The position numbers and the translations under genes are program-made. Positions 1-10,900 of a DNA stretch of 64,000 bases are shown here, in pieces. The notes beneath the pieces were generated by a model. That model saw only the letters and a list, made by a program, of their open reading frames with translations, searched no databases and was not told where the DNA came from. Numbering within the stretch: position 1 is the stretch's first letter; every line of letters starts with the position of its first letter. Origin of the DNA: Terebella lapidaria (Eukaryota; Annelida; Polychaeta; Terebellida; Terebellidae); NCBI GenBank assembly GCA_949152475.1, contig OX424569.1:23109950-23173949 (forward strand). The letters run 5' to 3'.

Positions 1-968
1 GTTTTGAAATAAAAATATCAAAAGTGATCAGACAGTTTTCGATTAAAGACAGACAAGGTACAAATTTAGGCATTTTTCGACCCATTTGAAAGTACCAATT
101 TCTAAGCTGTATCTTCAAGTGTTGTATGAGAACAGTCCTGGCAGCTCCCATTATTAAGGAAAAAAGTGCCGAAAATTTTGCCTAGAAATGATCCAAAATG
201 GATAGTAATGCGATTTGGGGCAAAAAAAAATTTTTTCGCCGCCCCGTCAAAAATTCAAAATGGCCGCCACACGGAGACCGGCGATTTAAGGGCAACAAAA
301 CTTATACATATCATAAAGATTCATAAGGGGAATCTTTAATCTCAAAACTGATCATACAGTTTTCGAGAAAAGACAGACAAGGTACAAATTTGGGCATTTT
401 TCGACCCCAAAATGGCTGTTTTGGTCTTTCAAGGTCATCCAAGGTCAAATTCAAGGTCACCACACAAGTCGCCATATATATAACTTTCCATTTGAAAGTG
501 CCAATTTCTAAGCTCTATCTTCAAGCGTTCTACGAGTACAGTTCTGGCAGCTCCCATTGTGGAGGAAAAAAGTGCCGAATATTTTCTAAGTCCAAAAATT
601 TTTTTCGCCGACCCGTCAAAAATTCAAAATGGCCGCCACACGGAGACCGGCGATTCAAGGGCAACAAAACTTATACACATCATAGAGGTAAATAAGGGGA
701 ATCATTTTTAAAACAAAAATCTCAAAACTGATCACACAGTTTTTGAGAAAATGGCCGACAAAGTCCAAAATTGGCCATTTTTCGTTAAAAAAGGTCGCCA
801 TTATGGGAAAAATGCGAAAATAATAATGATAAAAAACCCCTCTTGAAATATTTTTAGACATTTTTGTGCAAAATTTCAGAAAAAAATCCGCCTGTAAACT
901 ATAAAGATACAGATGTGGACGGACGACGGACGGACGACGGACGCAAATCGACGGCAATAGGTTAACCT
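1..968 (-). repeat. R1 dispersed repeat copy, reverse orientation, cut by window edge
   Basis: The right end, read on the - strand, begins TTTTTAGGTTAACC and then gives a (GTCCGTC)n-like stretch. This is the same left end seen at 23560, 38263 and 63300. Inside are segments of the AAAATGGCCGCCA type, and a block of about 320-380 bp is present three times in tandem, beginning near 27, 347 and 727 (each starts TGATCA.ACAGTTTT). The block near 430-570 matches, in reverse, 39650-39770 in another R1 copy. There is no credible coding frame. Confidence 0.8.
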
Positions 969-1633
969 AAAAATGGATTCTATCTTCTGTCAAAAATGAT
1001 TATCCTAACTTTATACTAAAGTTCATCTGTCAGTGAAACACGCTTTTTGACCGTAGTTTTGTTTTGGATAATCGAATCAACTTGAAATTTTGTGTACACA
1101 CGTCTTTATTGGGTATCATGCCGTAATTTTTCACCGAATTTCAGAGTTCTATCTCAAAAATTGAAAAAAGTTACTAGTAGTAATCTACCTCAATGTTAAA
1201 TTTCAGCCCCACAATGGAATTTCAGGGTCTGCACACAAAAACGACTTTATTTGATGTTTGAGTTATATACTGATTCAAAATAAACATGTTTACTTAATAT
1301 ACACTGCGACTATGCTTTCCGACTTCAAATCAAAGCAATAAAATCATTCTGTACTGACATAAACATCATAAAAGCCCTGAATTTGTTGGAATTTGTTTGA
1401 TCCCATTTTGGACTGAAATTTAACTTTGAGGTAGATTGCCAACTTTTTCATTTCTTGAGATAAAAGTCTGAAACTCGGTGAAAAATTACGGCATGATACC
1501 CAATTAAGACACCTGTAGAGGGGTGGGTGGGTTTAGGTATTATATGTATGGGCCTGTCGCCTTTGGCATTGAATTGTGATGATTCGGTACCACCAGGTAC
1601 AAACTAGAAATCTACAGTAGTAGATCTACAGAC
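969..1633. other. Intergenic DNA with a long inverted repeat
   Basis: No gene is seen. Arms at about 1103-1213 and 1401-1511 are reverse complements: the left arm reads GTCTTTATTGGGTATCATGC and the right arm ends in the complement. They enclose about 190 bp, so the unit looks like a MITE or foldback-type insertion. A diverged single arm of the same family recurs at 3010-3190. Confidence 0.65.
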
Positions 1634-3009
1634 CAGAGGCGTAGACACCATATAATTATTGGTCCGGCCCTTGTGACACAGCACATAGCGGTCTGGGGGT
1701 CGAGGAAAAAAAATGAAATCTACTCTCTGTACGGTGCTCTCTGGTGTATGTCTGAGAGAGTAACTGTTGATTTCTAGACACTTTCGCAGCTGGTATATCT
1801 TTTGCATTTTCGAGGAAAAGTCACGTTGAATATAAATAGTATTTATGCATAAAAACTGCACGGCAAATAATACTTTTTTGACACATAATAATCCCTCAGC
1901 ATGCAATAAGCAAAATATTATAGAATAGACAGATCGACACAAAATAGCCCTGCATTGGGCATGCAACCTACTATGAACCTAGTACTACACAGAGGCGGAC
2001 ACAAAATTTTCCAAAGGAGGGGACAGTTGGGTAGACTAACAAATGCAACAGGCGTGGGGGCCCCAGAAACCAACGACTTCTAGATGCTCTGTGGTGAAAT
2101 ATGAAGCTCTCATGCAGAGCTCGAAAATGTGTTGCTATCAAGCAGACACTTTTCTATTATCATACTTTCAAATCAACAATATTTTCATATTCATTAAAGT
2201 GAAAAATAACTATCAAAATAATATTCACTGCTAGATACTCAACACATTAAAAAGTGTGATGATTTTCTATTGCCATACAGTATACTCATACGCACATAAC
2301 CAACCCGTTTCTGTGCATATACTTCTTATATTCTTAAATATGCCGTTGATGTTTATGAATTCAATAGCCTTTCTCCAGTTAAAAATATACAATTATTTCC
2401 ATGTTGATAATAATTGGCATACATGTATTTCTCCAAGTGAATATACAGGTATGTCAAAGTGGCATAAAGAACAACAAAAACTTATTTATGAGTTACTTCA
2501 CCCGTTCACTCAATATATCCCAGCTAGTTTCGTTTTCCAACTTGATTTCACACTTTGTAAATCAATTGACGGAAGAATTAAGTTGGTGTTAAATTAATAC
2601 AACAAGCAGGCGTGGGCTCTGGGCCCGCCTAGGGCCTCAGGAGCCAACTACCTCTCGATGCTCGGTATCGAATTTTTAGGCTCTCAGAACACGGGGTTCC
2701 GACAATCAAAAACAAAAGCGACCTGTGCGATCTTGCTTCGATTACTACCTCAATATTCATCCATTTATCACCAAATGTATACATATTATGCCTTTCAGGC
2801 ATATTTTCGATATAAGCAACTACTTTCATCGCAACAGGCACAATTTTGCTGGAAAACTACAAGTCTTTATGTCGCATCACAAGTTCTGATATACCGTCAT
2901 GGTGATTCCGATTTACGTTGGTTTATATGTTTTGATGTTCCGCTTTACCTACACTTATATGTCTAGATATTAGTTAAGAATATCTTCCTTACCTTCATAC
3001 ATGTACTTT

Positions 3010-3190
3010 GTGTCCGCACATGATTTTTGGCCCTAATTTTGTTTTGGACCGTCAGATCAATTTGAAATCTTCTCATCTGGCATGAAACGTATTTTTTCAC
3101 CAATTTTCAGGTCTTCAAAACTGAAAAAAGTTGACAATCTACCCCAATGTTAAATTTCAGCCCGAAATGAGATCACGTGAATTCAAGCAA
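3010..3190. repeat. Diverged arm of the inverted repeat seen at 1103-1511
   Basis: This stretch shares, in the same order, TTTTGTTTTGGA, a TTTTTCACC..TTTTCAG stretch, CTGAAAAAAGTTGACAATCT and AATGTTAAATTTCAGCCC with the arm at about 1050-1213. It lies inside the hAT-type element. Confidence 0.55.
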
Positions 3191-3592
3191 ATTGGGCAAT
3201 TTCATAATGTTTGTGACCATGAGCAATTTACCAAGTAATATTTTTTTAGTTTCAAGACATGTATTTTGATCAAATAATCTCTTTTCAAAGCAATGTGTGA
3301 TTCAAACAGTGAATAACTTGCCAAGTTATATATTCAAACTCGCAAATATTTTGTTTGAGATGAAATTGAAGATATGAAATGAACCATGGCAGAACATAAA
3401 TGAATAACATTTATAATGGTGTAAAGCACGTATATTAGAATAGAGCAGAACCGGTCATATTCCCTTCTATCTACGGCCCCATCAGCCATCAAACGTCGTT
3501 AGGTCAGATGGTAGTTTAATATCTCCAAGTTATGCCAAAGTAAATTTAGAAACATTGCATAGTATTGTCCATTCGAATGTTTTTACAAGTCT

Positions 3593-3848
3593 GGTAAATC
3601 GGAACATACAACCACGTAAATCGGAACTGTGACCTGTACTCGTTTCGGTAAATCGGAACATAGATCTATCCAAATACCCCATACAACGCAGAAACTAGCA
3701 ATTTCCCCACCCAAATGACATTTTATATACTCCTAGGCGTTACATTATATAAATAGGCACACGGGACTCACATACCATCTGTTAAGCTGAATTTTGCCCA
3801 CAATTTCTCACACGGCGAAACGAACAAGCACACGTAAATCGGAACCAA
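3593..3848 (+). repeat. Interspersed 12-bp phrase GTAAATCGGAAC, four copies
   Basis: Copies begin at 3594, 3615, 3648 and 3834. They are exact over 12 bp, but the DNA between them is neither conserved nor evenly spaced. No function is assigned. Confidence 0.6.
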
Positions 3849-4380
3849 ACCGCCGTAAACCAATCTATACGGAGATGTGAAGAAATATGAAGCAATCCCA
3901 CGAGGGTGCTAAATAAGGATCCAGCAAAACACAGCTTGTGCAACGTAAAATAGGGGCAAAATTAAAATATTTATGTTCTACAAATAGATGATTTTGTCTC
4001 ATGCACATGTACATAAGAAAATAATTAGTCTATATAATATATTCCGTATGCAAATTTGCATATGACAAATGAATATATTCAAGGGGGGGGGGGGGGGGGA
4101 GCAAGAACAAAAGAAACATATACAAAATCGAGCTAGATGCTATCATCAGGGTCCTGAAATTAAAGGGGCGCGCACCTCTTACTTCCCTCCCCCTCAAAAT
4201 CCACATTGCTACACTTAGGTTATACCGAGAAGAAATAACTAATGCTACTTCAATATTGTCAATAGCGATTACTAGTTTCTTTCTCATGAATTAATGAAAT
4301 ATGTAAAAAAAAAATCTGCAAATTATTGGTCCGGCCATGGCCGGAGTGGCCGGAGTGGTGTCTACGCCACTGCTACAGAC

Positions 4381-4716
4381 AATTTGTGAGGGAAATCGAT
4401 ATCACACTGACTGGCAAGTTTCTCGATACTGGCCTGCCGCGTGGTCACCAGCGCGGGCCACGCTTTGATCAGCTTGGCGGCAAAATCTTGACTAATCAAG
4501 CCACGTGGACCCTTTTGTTTTGGTCAGCTGATGTTTACATATTTCAGCTTCACTTCTCTATAGCAACGGGGTCAAAGTTCAGCCCCGAAAAGACAACAAA
4601 CAGCCCACAATTCAATGCGCGTGACGTAACGGGGACCCGGGGTTTCGGAACAGAAAACAAAAAGTTATGTTCATTTGTGAATTATTTAGGATTAAAGGAA
4701 CGAAATAGCTGCAATA
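4381..4716 (+). promoter_or_regulatory. Probable promoter and 5' UTR of the DCDC2-like gene
   Basis: This is a locally CpG-rich stretch just before the start codon, in contrast to the AT-rich flanks. It contains a CRE-like TGACGTAA at about 4622 and a TAGCAAC half X-box at 4561. No TATA box is placed convincingly. An in-frame TAA at 4693 lies 24 bases before the ATG, so the coding region cannot extend further upstream. The transcription start is not determined. Confidence 0.5.
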
Positions 4717-4991
4717 ATGGCGGTATCTTCTGATTTGTCGGACCGTGCGAAAAGATTCCGGATTTTCAAGAATGGAGACGCGAAATACACAGGAAAAGAG
4801 TTCGTTTTGAACCGGCGTCGAATCAGAAATTGGGACTCGTTTCTTCAACAAGTGACAAACGAGACGAAATCAGTGGAAGCGGTTCGTTCCATCAGAACCC
4901 CAGTGGGGGGCACCAGGGTATTGGACCTTACACAATTACAGGACAATCAAAATTATGTGGCAGTTGGGAATGGAAAGTTCAAGAAAATGGG
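4717..4991 (+). CDS. DCDC2: DCDC2-like exon 1: first DCX domain
   Basis: Starts at ATG 4717 in the context ATAATGG, with an upstream in-frame stop at 4693. Encodes residues 1-91 plus two bases. It contains RIFKNGDAKYTGKEFVLN and ends NYVAVGNGKFKKM, the ubiquitin-like DCX fold core (FKNGD..Y.G; VAVG...FKK). The donor is GTAAGG at 4992. The only translated N-terminal extension before the domain is about 13 residues. Confidence 0.93.
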
Positions 4992-7900
4992 GTAAGGACT
5001 TACGGTGTAAAGGAGTGGTTGAGTACAGATCCGCAATTCCATATTCAAATTAATTTTTGGTTATACACTAGCAGATCTATTGTATTGGGTTAAGTTTGTG
5101 TTCAAATATTGCGTACAGTAAAATGTACAGTACAGATGTAGGTCTACACTGATTGATTACAATAGCCTACTGGTATCTGCACCATTATGAACAGTTGACG
5201 CTGTCACGTGTCTCAGAGCGCCCACATTATTCAACATGCACCCCTCACAGTCATAACACATTAATATTGGATCATTTCGCAGTAATCATGTTCATGAAAA
5301 TGTTTGTACTTCTTGTAAGTTGTATTCTTGGCACAAAATTAGCGAAAATCAGCCACTGTAGACATTAGATTCAAAATAAACCCAGACATAATAATTAACG
5401 TATGCAAAGTTCTGTACAATCAAATTGTACAGGGTCATACACAATACTTTTTCAAGATGAATATTGTTCCATATCGTGATATAGGTCCTGCTTGTGTCGG
5501 ACACTATGATTGTAGTGTGCGGGAAATGGAAACATTAAAATGGTGTTACTAATAACTGAATAAGCCTCCTGATAATGTAGCGGGACCTATTTCACGAGAA
5601 TGCCGAATATTGACTGAATTTGGTTCATTCTCTTTCTGGCACACCATGTCATGAATATATTATGATATTGAATACCATTTTCTTGCCATATGGAACTTGG
5701 GTTTTACTGCTTTAATGCTAACATCGCCATGATGCAACTCTTGAAAGGCGGAAGAAGGAAAATATACTGATTTATAGGCAATTTACTTGTCAGAATATCC
5801 GTACTAGTAACTTGCTACAAGCTCATTCCCAATTCTCTATTTCTTATAGTGGCAACCCGATGGCATGTCTCATTCAGCTATTTGAACTATTAAATACCAG
5901 CACACGACCATGTGTCCCCAGGTACTACCCAATACCGTGCCAAACTGTGTGAAATACATTCATTGTGGACAATATACCAGCCAGCCAGTACCCACACGTG
6001 ACATTTCTATGGAGTTATTGTCAAGGTTCCGTAACGCAACTCCGTATCAAAGACACACACCTCAACAACTGGTCAACACACACTTATTTGTTCATGTACA
6101 GGTATAGTTCATTAGTAGCTCACAAGGTAACCTCTAGACTGGAACTTTCCCCGGGGACATCATCATCAGATCTATTTCTGTTTGTTCAGTGTGTTCACAA
6201 CGCTGTCTCCCCGACGGTCCCCGTCAGTAGTTCTACCTGGCATGTTTGGTAAATATGAATAGGTTTCCATGGTAACCACACACATGGAGACAACACAATC
6301 TCCCATCAGGTACATTAGTGGCACCCCTGGGCCTTTGGTGATGCCATGGAATGGTTATGTTGTTACATGCTTTCACCTGAAAGCTGGGGGCAAACTAAAA
6401 ACATATGAAATGTATGAAAATTACAATATGGTATCTATCCAAATCAATCGTTGATCATTATAATTAAAGAAATTTCCTTCATTATTCTTGATCAATTGTA
6501 AAATAGACTGAAAGTCTATGAATCGTGTCATTAAATCAAGATGTTTAAAAGTATCAATATATGACAACTGATGTCACCTTACTTCAAATTGTTTTTGAAA
6601 CAGGAAACATGTCCCTGATTATAAATGCAATATACCCGGCCCGTATTGATTATGCAATATTGCATTACTATTTTCAGGTTCTGATTTATTGACAATATGT
6701 GCATGCAGATACAAGGTACATGTAATACAGCCATATTCACAACGCTTGGGTACTCCAAGACTATAATTTACTGCCCTCATAACTTTGCCTGCCAGAGGTA
6801 ATAATGTGTGAGCAAAGGTGTTAACTTGAATCAGCTTGCAGCAACAAGCGTAAATCCTTCTTTTGTGATATCTGCATGTTTTAAGGCAAGCCTCATTAAT
6901 GTGGTCTAATACATTTTTGTGTATTGCACATAGGAGGCATTCGCTCACTAGTATTTGATGAAGTAATATTCTTGCAAAGTCACCTGCTGTAAATCATATC
7001 ATATGATCAATAATATGTGATCAGTCACCTGCTGTGAATCATAATATTATTAATATTTCATAATAAATAAATCATAATAAAATCAACAATTATTAATATT
7101 TAATATTGGTTATTCATTATTTTAGTAATTTTGGTGCAAGTTTTCAAAACAGGCCGCTAGATGGGGCGCGGACATAGACAAGAACAACACAAACCAGTGA
7201 AAGGAAATGAGAGCAATTGTAAGGATAAACACGTGCATGTACGATGATGGATCTGTGTCAAGCATATTGAATACTAGTAAAGAATAACATGATATGCCTT
7301 AAACTAAAATGAAAAGCAGTCAAGAACAATGGACCCGTGTAAAGAACAAATTGAACATCTTGTGAAAGAAAATGAAAAGCACTAAAGCGAAACATATAAA
7401 GCTCGTAAACTACAACGAATTCGTGTCAAGCATATTGATAATTAGTGAAGAATTTAACGAAACATAGGAATTGCTGAAGAACAAAGCACCTAGAGAATAT
7501 TGAACCTGTTGCCCTTCCATAGTTACGTACATTCGGGCAGGGGAAATTCCTAGTTTTGTCGGACCGAATGAGTTTTATATCAAACATTGATTTTGGTATA
7601 TTTTCATTGTTATCGATATCAAATTTCTGATATTTTACTGTTCAAGATGGCAGGTTATTAAAGTACTAGGAACATGAAAATATGATGTGAACTCAAATGA
7701 GAGACCTGGTTTTGCTGAGTAAAATGCAGTTTACTGCATGCCAATATCTCTATTGGTTGAAAAGTTATGGCCATTCGAATGTCACATTTTGGCAGGTTAT
7801 GACATATGCTGGATTGAACACTTCTGGATTTTACGAGAAGCTAATTAGTATGCAAATGAGGTATTCGTGACGTAGAAGGGGGAATATTTTTAATTAGGCA

Positions 7901-10900
7901 AGTTTGAGTCTTAATATAATTGATCTGGTCAGAATTATTGCAAACCTAATCTTCAAACATTGATAGGCATGGTTAATAATCAGTGTTGTTGAAAGTGTTA
8001 CTGTTGCCATGGTTACTGTTCAACAGCTGGAGTCCTTAGCAACCATTGGTTACTATGGGTCCTAACTGCCAGAAATAGGGGTTTTGATAGAATTTGATTA
8101 TTGCATATTAATTATGCATGTGGAGTCAATCCATTTTCACCTTTGGTTTTGTTTGCTTATCGATATGACTGTGGATTCGGGCCATAGCAACCCTGGTTGC
8201 TAGGGGCCTTATGTCAATACTGGTGACCTTGGCAACTATTCGGATGTGAAATTCATTGACTATGAATTATGTAGAGCATGTGGAATGAGCTTTGTTGAAT
8301 AATTGCAATTTCTTAAGACTTTAATATGCTATTGAAACCATCTAATTAAAAAATGTCCCCCCTGTGATGTCATGCATACATATTTGCATATTAATGAGCT
8401 ATATGATTTTTCAAATTGTAATTTGGGCAATTTGAACTTCGAAGCACTGTAACTTTTGAAGGAATCGAGATATTCACATGCTGTAAAAACCGTTCTGATC
8501 AGCTCACATGGTGCTTTAATCTGAGCTCACATCATATTTTCATGTTCCAGGTACTTTAAAATCTGAAAAACTGCCATACCTTGGGAAAATTCACCTGTCA
8601 GATCCGACGGACTGGTATTATTGGCGACCCTGATATTGATTGACAACCTCTCTTGCTTTCTGTTGGCCATGAAAGTGTGTGTAAGCAAACACCACTTCTC
8701 ATGACAATGAATTTCCATAGCAAACTGTTTCAATGTCACACCAACATGTCCTGACATCATAGCAAGCTTTCATGTCCATAAAAGTACATCCTCTTGCTGT
8801 TTGTGTTTATCAAATAAACGTCATGTATACACAAATTTGACTTTCTGTTTCCAGTACATCATCAATGCAAATACTACATGTAATTACTAGCATGACTGCT
8901 CGATACAGTTAGTAGATTTTAAATAACTTTCTCTTTCATCTATATTTATTTTCAAAATGACTTGTAGTAAAATAAAGTACTAGTATGCATCACTTGTGAG
9001 TGAGAGATGAATACATAAAGCATGAAGTTATTAATAGTACATGACAGGATGATGTTTAATGCCCACTGATTTCCAAAGGTTTGAAGGTATTGAATCGCAA
9101 ATTGTTTACAAATGTCAACATCTCTGAGGGCATGCATTGACCATGATAAACATGTACACCTTACGGTGAAAACTACCATGCAACTCTCCATTTATTACAT
9201 GAAATCACATGAAATGTTGATATTTCCTCGCCAGATATCTGTCATTGGACGAGAGTTTCCCGAGAAAAGCAGGCATTTTGTCCCCGAGGAACGGTGCGGT
9301 AAGTATGAGTTATGAAGTATTAATTAATGGGGAGTATGTAACGATGTGCCAAACATTGCCAGGGGCTGGACAGCAGAAGCCATTTATAGATCATTCTTGA
9401 ACTCGACAGGCTCTAGGATCAGTTTCCTACCCCGCGGTGTACAACACGTTCAAAGTTCGATTTCATGTACCGTAATGATTGGCTTGAGTTTTTGTTATAG
9501 ACTTGTCAAGCTGTCACAATGTACATGATGTGTTTTTTTTTTTTTTTTTTTTTTTTTGGGGGGGGGGGGGGGGGTCAGGGTGGATGCGATTGAGTGAATA
9601 TATTGATCTTTAATATTGAACGGTTATAATTAAACCATATATGTAAGTGATGAATGTATAGGTATCTACCTGTATGTATGTGAATGAATGAAGGTCACCT
9701 GATCAGCAACGAATTAATTTTTCTAGAAAACTGGAAAAGAATGAGCTGGTAGGCTAAGTACTGTAATTATTGAAAAAAAGAAGAAGTTATGGTATTGCAA
9801 TCAGTTTTCTGACTCAATTTACTCCGATGGAATTTTTGATGTAAGCTATATGTTCTGACTCCCAGTCCTGCAGATTATATTTGATGAAGAAACATATTTA
9901 GCAACAACAAGACAGGAATTAAAAACAACGGACATACTTTTCTCACAGACTAAATGAAAGCACATGTAGCATAGAGCATAAAGTTTTGGCAGATATACTT
10001 CCCCTTTAAGCCCTTGAAGCACTTTGTACTGGTCCACTCAAAACATACCGTTTAATCCGTCTCGCACCTTTTCAATCCTTATTGAAGATAGAATCCTGAG
10101 TAAGCTACATGATACATGTACATAACCTAAAAACAAGATTACAGACCGTACATGATAAAGTAGGGCTTTCACATAGAACTTTTCTATATTACATGTACGT
10201 ACATGTAGCATTATTGATAGTTCCTGAAATTGCCCAATATTGCTGTTGGTAATCTACTAGTAATTAAAGTAATATGGTTTTCAGAAATTGTACAATTTAG
10301 TTAATGTCAGAAAGTAGTATCAATTGATTTGATTATCTTGGAACATAAATTGGTTTCTTGGAAGATACTAGTAATTAGCATTCAGTGATTACTGAATATT
10401 GATTCAGTAATGCAGTTAGGCATTGTTAGGGGTTCAATAAATTTGATACTTACTGGTAAACAATTATTGATTTAGGTCTATGTTTATATATTTTACCTGT
10501 TCTACTTGTGTCCTGGAATATTTACACTTGTAAGTAAACGTGTCCAAAGTTAAAAAATGAAAAGACCAGAGCAACATGATATAAATTTTCCTTTGGAGTT
10601 TGGAAGAAAACAAAGTCAAAGTCAGTTATGTTTTGAAGATTAATAATTATTAATTAATAATTTGAAGATACCTGATTAATAAAATGTCCTGTGAAAACTT
10701 AGTTGAGGAAATATATAAAGTAAACTTGATATAGTGTACATTATATACCACTAAACGAGTCAATTTAAAAATTATTGTCTTGAATAATTTTTGGTGTTCG
10801 AATTATTAGGGTGTTCAAACTAATTGAATAATTACCGTACTTGGCATGTCCTACATGTTGTGTTTTCTGGTTTACTGTCCAGTATCTTGAGAAGTATACT

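Larger units (their letters stand above)
1634..4372. mobile_element. hAT-type DNA transposon, non-autonomous or decayed
   Basis: The left end reads CAGAGGCGTAGACACC and the right end GGTGTCTACGCCACTG, imperfect terminal inverted repeats that both continue into TTATTGGTCCGGCC. The element is flanked on both sides by CTACAGAC (1626-1633 and 4373-4380), a perfect 8-bp target-site duplication, as hAT elements make. The interior of about 2.7 kb has only short open frames and no recognisable transposase. It also carries an arm of the 1103-1511 inverted repeat, four copies of a GTAAATCGGAAC phrase and a poly-G run near 4084. The superfamily call rests on TSD length and TIR form, not on protein. Confidence 0.75.
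4992..9234 (+). other. Intron 1 of the DCDC2-like gene
   Basis: About 4.2 kb with no other convincing exon. It holds an X-box-like motif at 6263-6276 and a TIR element at 7648-8576, which contains a second X-box-like motif. Most of 5000-7600 is AT-rich and not recognised. 7170-7500 is purine-rich with repeated AAGAACAA phrases. Confidence 0.75.

Noticed and set aside
9532-9574. Poly-T followed by poly-G, and other homopolymer runs
   Set aside because: These are homopolymers common in this genome (also near 4084, 11417, 15298, 17199, 30340, 31489, 48139 and 57569). Lengths may be sequencing-limited and no function is implied.
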